A program made the position numbers and the translations under genes. Shown piece by piece: positions 1 through 11,809 of a DNA stretch of 27,246 bases. The notes under the pieces were generated by a model. The model was not told the DNA's origin, did no database searches, and was given only the letters and a program-made list of their open reading frames with translations. The first letter of the stretch is position 1. Every line of letters begins with the position of its first letter. The DNA is from Lojkania enalia (lineage: Eukaryota > Ascomycota > Dothideomycetes > Pleosporales). Where the stretch lies: assembly GCA_010094045.1 (NCBI GenBank), contig ML986917.1:1-27246 (forward strand), written 5' to 3'.

Positions 1-1506
1 GTCTCTACCTTTTCTATTATCCAGCACACCGCGCATCCTTCGCGTAGCTCCTCCAGCACCTTTTAAACCTGCTGCCACGCTAAGCTTACCTCACGCTGCC
101 TATCCTACTACTCACTAATACCCTCTCCGCATCGGTTATATCTAGCTGACTTAATATTGTTATAGCTTATCTACTTCCCGTCGAGATAGCTGCTTATCAG
201 CCCTCGCCAACACCCACCATCTATAATAAACCTCCCCATCGCCTGCACGTCCAGCTCCTCCTCTTTTTATTCTATCCTTCGCTCCACCTCGCCCTCCTCT
301 ATAAGAATCACCGAATCTACCCGCTCGCCTACTTACCTACTACACCTACTCTCCTAAGTAAAGTTGATTATACTCTACAGTATCCCCACGTGCAGTATAA
401 ACACGATTCCTAGGAAATCCACCCCTATACCTAATACCGACGTAACTACTATAAGCCTACCTTCTTTAAGCTATTCCTCTAACTGCCTAGCTCGCTCTAC
501 ATCTCTAGCGTGATAGTACCTACTATCTAGTACTTCAGCTATCGCTTCACATTGCGCTTTACTACGGTAGTACACTACCCCTTTCTTCCTTCGTTCCCTG
601 AGCCGCTGCACCTGCCGCCGATATATTACTAACACTATCTCTTATACCTACTCCTACTTATACTACAATACTAAATATTATGTATTCGGCCGTATCGTGC
701 TCGCTTAGACGTACGTTATATACTGAACTAGCATGCTCTCTTCCAGCTCGGCCTCTCGTACCGGCGGTAGTATTGCTGTAAACAGTACTACCGGGCACGG
801 TAGCAGCTGTAGATTCTTTAGCTTCGCTAGCTTCGGCCGCCAGTTACTCGACGTAAAGATAAGATAATATTTATCTACTATAATCCGCCGCAGCAGCCCC
901 TTACTATTAAATATCCCCGCGTAGCTGATGAAATTCCTATTACTTATTATATCGCCCGCCACATCTACGCTGACTACTACTACTACTACTAGATTACTCT
1001 CGCTATACTTCTACTCTATATAGTCGATCCTACTCTCTCGAATCCGCTTAACTAAGTTCTTAATAAGCGCCCGGTACGGCACCACTACTACTATTACCCC
1101 GTATTAATTTAAGCAAGCCGGCACGGTAAATAGCAAGCTCTTCCCCCTACTAGTTAGAAGCACTATAATAAGCAGCGTCTACCCGCCCAGTACTGCATGT
1201 ATTACTTACTCTTACTCGGCTAAGTAGAAGCTAATTTCTTCTTGCCTAAGTACCTGCTGCATTGTCTTTCGAAGCTCTTTCTCCCTTCTACTTTAAACCT
1301 ACGCCTCCTTTCCTCGTACTATAAGCCCTTTACTATTACTATTATACCGCCGCCGCTTTCTTACCCTAGTCCAGCCTCGACTACCTATCTACCTTACCTC
1401 CGGTGTCTCTTTACCCCCGTCGAGCCCTAAGAAGTGATGCTATAGTATACTAAGCAGCCAGAACGCCTTAATTAAGCGTACGCTAAGATACTTAATAATA
1501 TCGATT

Positions 1507-1765
1507 AGTATACTATAGTTCCCAATCCCCATCTGCGTCGTCCGCGCGCTCTATAGTTCTAGTATACTCTCTCCCTCCTTATCTACTTCAGCTTCTTCGA
1601 CTTCCCCTATCTCGTCCTAATATCCTTTACTGAACGACTCTCCAACTACTTCTCTACTAATACTAATAGCTGTATGTCGGTAGTCTAGTATATACAGCTT
1701 AACGCCTACCTATTTACTAGTCTCGCGCTTGAGCACGCGCGTCAGTCGGTCCGTCTTCTATAGCC
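1507..1765 (-). other. Central domain with a tyrosine-recombinase-like residue order (copy A)
   Basis: The helicase frame reads DRLTRVLKRETS (about 1722-1757), DYRHTAISIS (about 1661-1688), GESFSKGYQ-like sequence, SARTTQMGIGNYSI (about 1510-1555; Tyr codon 1515-1517). These strings are well conserved in fungal telomere-linked helicases. The order Arg ... RHxxI ... (S/G)RTT ... Tyr resembles the Arg-HxxR-H/W-Tyr order of tyrosine recombinases, but this is my inference. The safe statement is that it is the conserved region just before the RecQ domain. Confidence 0.4.
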
Positions 1766-2924
1766 TATATTAATCCGCCTATACGTAGTTGCTAAAGCCG
1801 CCGCCGAGCACCTTAACATTTAGATACTCCTAAAACGGCTGCACGTAAGTTAAGTATACTACTATTACCTGCCCTAGCCGCGGCGGTAGAAAGTACGGTA
1901 CCACCTTCAGCTTGTCCTACTGGGATTGCGATTTGTAATAGTAGACTACTGTTATAATCTGCCCGTCTACTACGAAGATATTATAGTCCTATAGCACTCT
2001 ATTATAATACTATATTATTATAATCTCTAACCCTCGCCCGGGCTGCCCTAAAGTTATATATATACTAACTATTAGTAGTTTTAAGAAGCAATCTACCTAC
2101 CATAAGTACTACTTTACCCGCTACTTGCTCTATAAGCCGTCTCTTAACTGGAGCCGCTGACCAGCTTCTATCTACCTAGCCCGAGTAAGCATCTATTTAA
2201 GCCTATTGTTAAGCCGATTATTATAATAATAGATAAAAGATACACCCCGCCGCGTAAACGTAATATTATTAATAAGCTGCTCCAGCCGGATAGCGAACTG
2301 GTCCTCGGCTCTAGCCGTCTAACACAGCTCCTGCTAGAGTATCTCCTCTATCTTAACTACTATATCCTGCGCTATCTTGCGGAACTAGCTAATATAGATT
2401 AGCTGGCTGTTAAGATAGAACGTCTTCTTGTCCTTTAACCAGTAAGCGTTACCTAAATTACCAGCTGTTAGCGCGATAAACTTCCTATATGCTAGCAAGC
2501 TAATTATCTCGTTTATTAGACTGAACGATCTGTTAGCTAGAAACTTCCGCCGTATAAGTAGAAAATGCTCCTAGTCCTCGTCCGTCTGCTTGTCGCGCTC
2601 TACTGCTGGAAGCAGCTTCTCCACATCTAGCACGCGTACGTAGTACACTACGCCAGCTAGTATATACGAGTAGTTCTTTACTATGTATAAGCGGTCTATC
2701 TTAGCGTCGATCCCTAGTACGGCGAGAAAATAGATAAGTCTACTACTAAACAGCCGATCGCCTATTAATTGAAAAATAAATGATATAAGTACATCCAGCA
2801 GTACCCTAAGCTAAGCATCCTTACTATTCCTATCTAATATAACTTATAGTACTGTTGCTAGTTCCTTCTACTTATTTTACTAATAGAATAGCTCGCGCGC
2901 GTCTTCTATCTAATCTACTTCTTT

Positions 2925-3068
2925 CTTCCTATGGTGCCTACGACGGGGGCCGCCATCACTATTATTATCGCTATTAGTACTACTTCCGGCCCTACCAGAC
3001 CCAGAACTCGCGCTATCATCTAACGCTACACTATTATTATTACTATTATCGCTGTTACTGCTATAGTT
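2925..3068 (-). repeat. Low-complexity Asn/Ser/Asp-rich linker of the helicase
   Basis: The plus strand shows irregular runs of tta/cta/tat trinucleotides; the minus frame reads a Ser/Asn/Asp-rich stretch ending in a basic patch (GGPRRRHHRKKE). It separates the zinc region from the central domain and is probably a disordered linker. It recurs at the matching position in copies B, C, E and F with no length change. Confidence 0.6.
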
Positions 3069-3639
3069 AAACTATATAGCCTAAACTTCTTCGTCAGCGA
3101 TAATACGGAGAAAGTAGTAGACAAACTTAATAATATAGCTAGCGTATACTACCTAACTCTTAGGGTTCTGCAGTCGAGCGAGCGGACGCTTATCTACCTT
3201 ATATTACTAAGCGCTCCTAAACTACTATCTTATCTCTTACGCGAGCGATAATAACCCTCTAATACTCTACTTAACTAATAGCTCAACTAACTTCGCTGCC
3301 TGCTAAAGTTTCGCCTCGCCTCAGTTGGGTAGCTAGATCTAATGTGCGAGATGCACTCGATTCCGCTTTACTAGATATTCTAGCTACCCTATCCGCTTAA
3401 ACCACCCGGTCTTATCGGTCTTCGCTGCCTCCGCATCTATAACCTATACCTTCTCTTCTTTCCTCTACTTCGTAAGCTTAAACCTGGCTAACTAATTACG
3501 CATAACGTCGGCTTTTATATAGAAAACAGCTAGCTCGTAGTTATAGCTACCTACGTTAACAATAAAATATTACTGCAGCCTACCAGCCCGAAAGAATATC
3601 TATACCTTAATCTTCTAATAGAGCCTACTTTTATCGCCT

Positions 3640-3717
3640 ATCTACGCCTACTTATACTTCTTCTTTAGATGTATATGTAGCGCGTCGATGTTAGTAGTAA
3701 TATAGCACCTAGATTAC
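3640..3717 (-). other. Zinc-binding segment of the N-terminal OrsD/DUF3505-like region (copy A)
   Basis: In the helicase frame, a Cys (codon 3705-3707, context RCYITT) is followed by LHIHLKKKYK, where the last Tyr stands where a His is expected (CAY to TAY by RIP). The upstream LPAPFGQPILELGKPL and downstream IFFRAGRLQ segments fit the N-terminal region shared by OrsD/DUF3505 proteins and fungal telomere-linked helicases, whose segments are proposed to bind zinc. It is probably a nucleic-acid-binding module. Recognised from memory of the family. Confidence 0.6.
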
Positions 3718-4176
3718 TTATACCAGAACCTATTTAGCGGCTTTCCTAATTCTAGTATCGGTTGCCCGAACGGTGCGGGCAGCTAGATGTCCTTTACTAG
3801 TCTAATTAGCTACTAACGAGCATACTCGACGATTACCCTCCTCTACTCTGTTATTATACTATGATAGTGCTGTAGATATATATTAATATTTAATATAGCA
3901 GTTGCGTATTCCTTATATATTAGAATATAGTGCTCGGGTAGATAGTAGAGATAGTTCTTAATATCCTCTAGTAATGGCGCTATTCTATTTACTTATATGC
4001 GGGTCTTCCTGCTGCGGATATAGTATTGTACCCTCGGTTCGAGCGTCTATGTGTCCCAGCAGAACTGCATCCTTCCAGCCTTATTATAGCCCTACGCTAG
4101 TACGGGTGCGATAATACAGCGTTATAAGCAGAATAAATAGGCTCTACTAAATAGTTTTTGTATACAAAGTATTACG

Positions 4177-4321
4177 GTTAGAGTGCTAGTTGTAAATAAA
4201 TTGGGGGGGTAACGGTTAGACGAATCGGCCCCTTTTAACAACCTATTTCGGGTATAGTACTATAGTACTATACCTAATCTGTCACAAATCGGGCCCAATT
4301 CGTCGCCTTATATCGGATAGG
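4177..4321 (-). repeat. 145-bp cap repeat 1 (upstream block of copy A)
   Basis: This is the first of six copies of a 145-bp block that always sits upstream of a helicase start. It begins GTTAGAGTGCTAG and ends GGATAGG. It carries a seven-G run (4203-4209), a perfect 24-bp palindrome (4251-4274) and a GC-rich partial palindrome around GGGCCC (4291-4296). It has no ORF. It could hold the gene's promoter or mark the old chromosome-proximal end of telomeric DNA; neither is shown. Confidence 0.9.
4251..4274. repeat. Perfect 24-bp AT-rich palindrome in the cap
   Basis: The site starts GGTATAGTAC and ends GTACTATACC and is self-complementary over all 24 bases. Equivalent sites occur in each other cap, perfect or nearly so. 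It contains only TA, AG, GT, CT and CC type steps, so RIP leaves it almost unchanged. Confidence 0.8.
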
Positions 4322-4466
4322 GTTAGAGTGCTAGTTGTAAATGAATCGGGGGGGTAACGGTTAGACGAATCGCCCCCTTTTAACAACCTATTTTAGGTAT
4401 AGCGTTATAGTACTATACCTAATCTGTCACGAATCGGGCCCGATTCGTCGCCTTATATTGGATAGG
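4322..4466 (-). repeat. 145-bp cap repeat 2 (cap without helicase)
   Basis: This is a second cap directly abutting the first, so the junction reads GGATAGGGTTAGAG, which contains a telomere-like TAGGGTTAG. It behaves like a unit truncated down to the cap alone. The palindrome CGAATCGGGCCCGATTCG is perfect here (4430-4447), while the 24-bp palindrome is imperfect. It ends GATAGG (4461-4466) and is followed at once by copy B. Confidence 0.9.
4430..4447. repeat. Perfect 18-bp GC-rich palindrome in the cap
   Basis: CGAATCGGGCCCGATTCG equals its own reverse complement. The other caps carry the same site with RIP-type changes at CG and CA steps. It may be a protein-binding site or a hairpin near the unit end; function unknown. 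Confidence 0.8.
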
Positions 4467-7400
4467 AAATCTACCCTTATACCTAATACTAATATAGCTA
4501 CTATAAGCCTACCTTTTTTAAGCTATTCCTCTAACTATTTAGCTTACTCTATATCTCTAGTATAATAGTATCTACTATCTAGTACTTTAGCTATCGCTTT
4601 ATATTATACTTTACTGTAGTAGTATACTACCTCTTTCTCCTTTTATTCTCTAAGCTGCTGTACCTACTGCTAATATATTACTAACGCTATCTCCTATACC
4701 TACTCCTATTTATATTATAATACTAAATATTATATATTTAGCTATATTATACTCGTTTAGACGTATATTATATACTAAACTAGTATACTCTCTCCTAACT
4801 CAGCCTTTTATACTAGTAGTAGTATTACTGTAAGTAGTACTACCGGATATAATAGTAGCTATAGATTCTTTAGCTTCGCCAGCTTCGGCCGCTAGTTACT
4901 TAATATAAAGATAAGATAATACTTATCTACTATAATCTGCTGCAGCAGCCTCTTACTATTAAATATCTCTATATAGCTAATAAAATTCCTATTATTTATT
5001 ATATCGCCTGCTACATCTATATTAACTACTACTACTATTATTAGATTACTCTTATTATACTTCTACTCTATATAGTTAATCCTACTCTCTTAAATCTACT
5101 TAACTAAGTTTTTAATAAGCGCCCGGTATAGTACTACTACTACTATTACTCTATATTAATCTAAGTAAGCCGGTACGGTAAATAGTAAGCTCTTTCCCCT
5201 ACTAGTTAAGAGTACTATAATAAGTAGTATCTGCCTGCCTAGTACCGTATATATTACTTGCTCTTACTTAGTTAAGTAGAAGCTAACCTTTTCTTACCTA
5301 AGTACCTGCTATATCGCTTTTTAAAACTCTTTCTCTCTTCTACTTTAAACCTACGCTTTCTTTCCTTATATTATAGGCCCTTTACTATTATTATTATACT
5401 ACTACCGCTTCCTTACCCTAGTCCAGCCTTAACTACCTATCTACCTTACCTCTAGTATCTCTTTACCCCTATTAAGCCCTAAGAAGTAATATTATAATAT
5501 ACTAAACAGCTAAAACACTTTAATTAAGTATATACTAAAATACTTAATAATATTAATTAGTATACTATAGTTCCTGATCCCTATCTATATTATCTATACG
5601 CTCTATAGCTCTAGTATACTCTTTTCCTCCTTATCTACTTTAGCTTCTTTAACTTCCTCTATCTTATCCTAATATCCTTTACTAAACGACTCTCTAACTA
5701 CTTTTCTACTAATACTAACAGCTGTATATTAGTAGTCTAGTATATATAGCTTAATATCTATCTATTTACTAGTCTCGCGCTTAAGCATGCGCGTTAGTTA
5801 GTTTATCTTCTATAACCTATATTAATCTACCTATATATAGTTACTAAAGCTGCCGCTAAGCACCTTAATATTTAGATACTCTTAAAATAGCTGTATATAA
5901 GCTAAGTATACTATTATTATCTACTCTAGCCGTAGTAGTAGAAAGTATAGTACTATCTTTAGCTTATTCTACTAGGATTGTAATTTATAATAGTAGACTA
6001 CTATTATAATCTACCTATCTATTATAAAGATATTATAGTTCTATAATACTCTATTATAATACTATATTATTATAATCTCTAATCCTTACTTAGGCTGCCC
6101 TAAAGTTATATATATACTAACTATTAGTAGTTTTAAGAAGCGATCTACCTACTATAAGTACTACTTTACCTACTACTTACTTTATAAGCTATCTCTTAAC
6201 TAGAGCTGCTAACCAGCTTCTATCTACCTAGCCTAAATAAGTATCTACTTAAGCCTATTATTAAGCTAATTATTATAATAATAGATAAAAAATATACCCC
6301 GCCGCGTAAACGTAATATTATTAATAAGCTACTCTAACTGGATAGTAAACTAGTTTTTAGCTCTAGCCGTCTAATATAGCTCTTACTAGAATATCTTCTC
6401 TACTTTAACTACTATATCCTATACTATCTTATAGAACTAGCTAATATAGATCGGCTGGCTGTTAAAATAGAACGTTTTCTTATCCTTTAACTAGTAAGCA
6501 TTACCTAAATTACTAGCTGTTAGTATAATAAACTTTTTATATACTAGTAAGCTAATTATTTTACTTATTAGACTAAATAATCTATTAGCTAGAAACTTCT
6601 ACTGTATAAGTAGAAAATACTCCTAGTTCTTATCCGTCTACTTATCGCGCTTTACTACTAAAAGTAGCTTCTCTATACCTAGCACGCATACGTAGTATAC
6701 TACGCTAGCTAGTATATATAAGTAGTTCTTTACTATATATAAGCGGTCTATTTTAGTATTAATCTCTAGTATAGTAAGAAAATAGATAAGCTTACTACTA
6801 AATAGCTAATCGCCTATCAATTAAAAAATAAATAATATAAGTATATTTAGTAGTACTTTAAACTAAGCGTTCTTACTATCTTTATCTAATATAATCTATA
6901 GTACTATTACTAGTTTCTTCTATTTATTTTACTAATAGAATAGCTCGCGCGCGTCTTCTATCTAATCTATTTTTTTTTTCCTATAGTATCTATAATAGAG
7001 GCTACTATTACTATTATTATTACTATTAGTACTATTTCTAGCTTTATTAAACCTAGAACTTGCGCTATTATCTAATACTATACTATTATTATTACTATTA
7101 TTACTGTTACTACTATAGCTAAACTATATAGCCTAAACTTCTTTATTAACAATAATATAGAGAAAGTAGTAGACGAACTTAATAATATAGTTAGCGTATA
7201 CTATCTAACTCTTAGAGTTCTATAGTTAAGTAAGCAGACGTCTATCTACCTTATATTATTAAGTACTTTTAAACTACTGTTTTATCTCTCGCGCAAGTAA
7301 TAATAACTCTCTAATACTCTACTTAACTAATAGTTTAACTAGCTTCGCCGCCTACTAAAGTTTTATCTTATTTTAGTTAGGCAGCCGGATCTAATATATA

Positions 7401-8228
7401 AGATATACTCGATTCTACTTTACTAGATACTCTAGCTACTCTATCTACTTAAATTATCTAGTTTTATCGGTCTTTGCTACTTCTGCATTTATAACTTATA
7501 CCTTCTCTTCTTTCCTCTACTTTATAAGCTTAAACCTGGCTAACTAATTATATATAATATCAGCTTCTATATAGAGAATAGCTAGCTTATAGTTACAGCT
7601 ATCTATATTAATAATAAAATATTATTACAGCCCGCCAGCCCGAAAGAATATCTATACCTTAATTTTCTAATAGAGCCTACTTTTATTACCTATTTATACC
7701 TACTTATACTTCTTCTTTAGATATATATATAGCGCGTTAATATTAGTAGTAATATAGTATCTAGATTACTTATACTAGAACCTATTTAGTAGCTTTCCTA
7801 ATTCTAGTATTAGTTGCCTAAACAGTATAGGCAGCTAGACGTCTTTTACTAGTCTAATTAGCTACTAATAAGTATATTTAACGATTATCCTCTTCTACTC
7901 TATTATTATACTATAATAGTACTATAGATATATATTAATATTTAATATAGTAGTTATATATTCCTTATATATTAGAATATAGTACTCGGGTAGATAGTAG
8001 AAATAGTTTTTAATATCCTCTAGTAATAGCGCTATTCTACTTACTTATATATAGGTCTTCCTATTATAGATATAGTATTACACCCTTAGTTCGAGCGTCT
8101 ATACGTCCTAGTAGAATTATATTCTTCTAGCTTTATTATAGCCCTATACTAGTATGGGTACGATAATATAGTATTATAAGTAGAATAAATAGATTCTACT
8201 AAATAGTTTTTATATATAAAGTATTAGG
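4467..8228 (-). pseudogene. RecQ-type helicase pseudogene, copy B (3'-truncated)
   Basis: It aligns to copy A 415-4176 at a constant offset of 4052 with no net indel over 3.76 kb. The differences I read are nearly all C-to-T or G-to-A. It is more damaged than copy A: the possible initiator is ATA (8120-8122) and many more Gln, Trp and Arg codons are stops. The left end falls inside helicase motif V, right after a GG in the parent; everything 3' of that (motif VI, Cys-rich end) is missing. The border with its cap reads TTAGGGTTAG (8224-8233), where copies A and D have TTACGG or TTACAG; that base is a transversion, unlike RIP. Confidence 0.88.
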
Positions 8229-8373
8229 GTTAGAGTACTAGTTGTAAATAAATTAGGGGGGTAACGGTTAGATAAATCACCTCCTTTTAACAACCTATTT
8301 TAGGTATAGTACTATAGTACTATACCTAATCTATTATAAATCGGGCCTAATTTATTATCTTATATTAGATAGG
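8229..8373 (-). repeat. 145-bp cap repeat 3 (upstream of copy B)
   Basis: It has the same 145-bp length as the other caps and ends GATAGG (8368-8373). The G-run is now A plus six Gs (8256-8261), as expected if only the G following T or C was hit. The 24-bp palindrome is intact; the GGGCCC palindrome is eroded to GGGCCT. Confidence 0.9.
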
Positions 8374-10507
8374 CTGCCCTGAAGTTATATATATACTAAC
8401 TATTAGTAGTTCTAAGAAGTAATCTATCTACTATAAGTACTACTTTACCTACTACTTATTTTATAAGCTATTTCTTAACTAGAGCTACTAACTAGCTTCT
8501 ATCTACCTAGCTTAAGTAAGTATCTACTTAAGCCTATTATTAAGCTGATTATTATAATAATAGATAAAAAATATACTCTACTATATAAATATAATATTAT
8601 TAATAAGCTACTTTAGCTAGATAGTAAACTAGTCCTCAGCTCTAACTGTTTAATACAGCTTCTACTAAAGTATCTTCTCTACCTTAGCTACTATATCCTA
8701 TACTATCTTATAGAACTAGCTAATATAAATCGGCTAGCTATTAAAATAGAACGTCTTCTTATTCTTTAACTAGTAAGTATTACCTAAATTACTAGCTGTT
8801 AGTATAATAAACTTTTTATATACTAATAAGCTAATTATCTTACTTATTAGACTAAACAACTTATTAGCTAGAAACTTTTACTATATAAGTAGAAAATACT
8901 TCTAGTTCTTATTCGTCTACTTATCACGCTCTACTACTAGAAGTAGTTTTTTTATACCTAGTACGCGTACGTAGTATATTATACTAGCTAGTATATATAA
9001 ATAGTTCTTTACTATATATAAGTAGTCTATTTTAGCGTTAATTTCTAGTATAGTAAGAAAATAGATAAACTGACTATTAAATAGCTAATCGCCTGTTAAT
9101 TAAAAAATAAATAATATAAATATATTTAATAGTACTTTAAGCTAAGCGTTTTTACTATTCTTATCTAATATAATTTATAGTACTATTACTAGTTTCTTCT
9201 ACTTATTTTACTAATAGAATAGCTCGTGCGCGTCTTCTATTTAATTTACTTCTTTCTTCTTATAGTATTTATAATAGAGGCTGCTATCGCTATTATTATT
9301 CCTATTAGTACTACTTTTAGCCCTACTAGACCTAAAACTTACGCTATTATCTAATACTATACTATTATTATTACTATTATTACTATTACTACTATAGTTA
9401 AACTATATAGCCTAAGCTTTTTTATTAGTAATAATATAGAGAAAGTAGTAGATAAATTTAATAATATAGCTAGCGTATACTACCTAACTCTTAGGGTTCT
9501 ATAGTTAAATAAGTAGATATCTATCTATTTTATATTACTAAGCGCTTCTAAACTACTATTTTATCTCTTATATAAGTAATAATAACCCTCTAATATTCTA
9601 TTTAACTAATAGTTTAACTAGCTTCGCTACCTACTAAAATTTTATCTTACTTTAGTTAGGTAGCTAGATCTAATATATAAGATATACTCGATTCTACTTT
9701 ACTAGATACTCTAGCTACTCTGTCCGCTTAAACTACCTAGTTTTATTAGTTTTCGCTACCTCCGCATCTATAACTTATATCTTCTTTTCTTCCCTCTATT
9801 TTATAAGCTTAAACCTAGCTAACTAATTATGTATAATATTAGCCTTTATATAGAGAATAGTTAGCTTATAATTATAGCTACTTATATTAATAATAAAATA
9901 TTACTATAGCCTACTAGTCTAAAAGAACGTCTATACTTTAACCTTCTAATAGAGCCTACTTTTATTACCTATTTACGCCTATTTATACTTCTTCTTTAGA
10001 TATATATATAGCGTATTAATATTAGTAGTAATATAGTATCTAGATTACTTATACTAGAACCTATTTAGCAGCTTTTCTAATTCTAGTATTAGTTACCCGA
10101 ATAGTATAGGTAGCTGGATATCCTTTATTAGTTTAATTAGCTACTAATAAGTATACTTAATAATTACCCTCCTCTACTCTATTATTATACTATAATAGTA
10201 CTATAGATATATATTAATATTTAATATAGTAGTTACGTATTTCTTATATATTAGAATATAATATTTAGGTAGATAGTAGAGATAGTTTTTAATATCCTCT
10301 AGTAATAGCGCTATTCTATTTACTTATATACAGATCTTCTTACTATAGATATAGTTTTACGCCCTCGGTTTAAGCGTCTATATATCTTAGTAGAACTATA
10401 TCCTTCTAACCTTATTATAGCCCTATACTAGTATAGGTATAATAATATAGTATTATAAGTAGAATAAATAGACTCTACTAAATAGTTTTTATATATAAAG
10501 TATTATA
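8374..10507 (-). pseudogene. RecQ-type helicase pseudogene, copy C (3'-truncated)
   Basis: It aligns to copy A 2043-4176 at offset 6331, indel-free. It keeps the N-terminal zinc region, the linker and part of the central domain; it ends before the RecQ domain, so no helicase motif is present. The possible start codon is ATA (10399-10401). The frame is closed by many TAA/TAG codons. The junction with the preceding cap is GATAGG followed by CTGCCCTG, matching the parent context CGGG|CTGCCCTA. Confidence 0.86.
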
Positions 10508-10652
10508 GTTAGAGTACTAGTTGTAAATAAATTAGGGGGGTAATAGTTAGACGAATTACCCCCTTTTAACAACCTATTTCGGATATAGTACTATAGTACT
10601 ATACCTAATCTATTATAAATCGGGCCTAATTTATTACCTTATATTAGATAAA
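10508..10652 (-). repeat. 145-bp cap repeat 4 (upstream of copy C)
   Basis: Full-length cap. Its last six bases are GATAAA instead of GATAGG, a G-to-A change of both Gs, next to the copy D junction. It has a six-G run and an intact 24-bp palindrome. Confidence 0.88.
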
Positions 10653-11664
10653 GTTCTATAGTTAAGTAAACGGATATTTATCTATTTTATATTACTAAAC
10701 GCTTTTAAACTACTATTTTATCTCTTATATAAGTAATAATAACCCTCTAATATTCTACTTAACTAATAGCTTAACTAGCTTTACCACCTGCTAAAGTTTT
10801 ATCTTACTTTAGTTAGATAGCTAGATCTAATATATAAGATATACTCGATTCTACTTTACTAGATACTTTAGCTACTCTATCTACTTAAACTATCTAGTTT
10901 TATCAGTTTTCGCTACCTCTGTATTTATAACTTATACCTTCTCTTCTTTCCTCTATTTTATAAGCTTAAATCTAGCTAACTAATTATATATAATATTAGC
11001 CTTTATATAAAAAATAGCTAGCTTATAGTTATAACTACTTATATAAATAATAAAATATTACTGCAGCCTACTAACCTAAAAGAATATCTATACCTTAATC
11101 TTCTAATAGAATCTACTTTTATTATCTATTTATACCTACTTATACTTCTTCTTTAGATATATATATAGTATATTAATATTAGTAGTAATATAGTATTTAG
11201 ATTATTTATATTAGAACCTATTTAGTAACTTTTCTAATTCTAGTATTAGTTGTCTAAATAGTATAAGCAGCTAAATATCCTTTACTAGTTTAATTAGCTA
11301 CTAATAAGTATATTCGATAATTACCCTCCTCTATTCTATTATTATATTATAATAGTACTATAGATATATATTAATATTTAATATAGTAGTTATATATTTC
11401 TTATATATTAAAACGTAGTACTTAGGTAGATAGTAGAAATAGTTCTTAATATCCTCTAATAATAGCGCTATTCTACTTACTTATATATAGGTCTTTCTAC
11501 TATAAATATAGTATTATACTCTTAGTTTAAGTATCTATATATTCTAGTAGAACTATATCCTTCTAACCTTATTATAGCCTTATACTAGTATAGGTGTAAT
11601 AATATAGTATTATAAGTAAAATAAATAGACTCTACTAAATAATTTTTATATATAAAGTATTACA
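10653..11664 (-). pseudogene. RecQ-type helicase pseudogene, copy D (short, N-terminal part only)
   Basis: It aligns to copy A 3165-4176 at offset 7488 without indels. Only the N-terminal OrsD/DUF3505-like region remains; linker, central domain and helicase are absent. It is heavily mutated, start codon changed to ATA (11556-11558), many stops. The parent junction context is CTTAGG|GTTCTG, so the match with the cap end GATAGG is TAGG. Confidence 0.85.
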
Positions 11665-11809
11665 GTTAGAATATTAGTTGTAAATAAATTAGGGGGGTAA
11701 TAGTTAGATAAATCGCTTCCTTTTAACAACCTATTTTAGGTATAGCGCCATAGTACTATACCTAATCTATTATAAATCGGGCTTAATTTGTCGCCTTATA
11801 TTAGATAGA
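11665..11809 (-). repeat. 145-bp cap repeat 5 (upstream of copy D)
   Basis: Full-length cap with RIP-type changes; the final GATAGG is now GATAGA (11804-11809). The 24-bp palindrome has one or two changes (GCGCCA in its first half). The GGGCCC core reads GGGCTT. Confidence 0.88.

Larger units (their letters stand above)
1..4070 (-). pseudogene. Telomere-linked RecQ-type helicase pseudogene, copy A (3' end outside window)
   Basis: Read on the minus strand, one frame runs from a possible ATG at 4070 to the left edge (1356 codons) with no frameshift; it is broken only by TAA/TAG codons. Order: OrsD/DUF3505-like N-terminal zinc region (about 4070-3300), an Asn/Ser/Asp-rich linker (about 3070-2925), a central conserved fungal domain (about 2700-1430), then RecQ helicase: Walker A readable as TSRGKS (1137-1154), DECH box now DKYY (864-875), TAILPP (motif III), TSVLGIGVDF (motif V, about 415-450) and a C-terminal Cys segment with RCGEGIS (about 90-230). 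The family is the fungal telomere-linked helicases found next to telomeres. The substitutions (G to S/R in Walker A, CH to YY in DECH) are those RIP makes. The frame stays open upstream of 4070, so the start is uncertain. Family call from recognised motifs, not a database search. Confidence 0.88.

Noticed and set aside
705..962. An 85-residue minus-strand ORF as a separate small gene
   Set aside because: It is an internal piece of the helicase (DECH-box region) left open between two RIP stops; its Met is internal and the frame continues on both sides.
1242..1430. A 62-residue plus-strand ORF starting at 1242
   Set aside because: It is antisense to the helicase frame between the central domain and Walker A, has no recognisable motif, and is not kept in copies B or F. 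A chance shadow.
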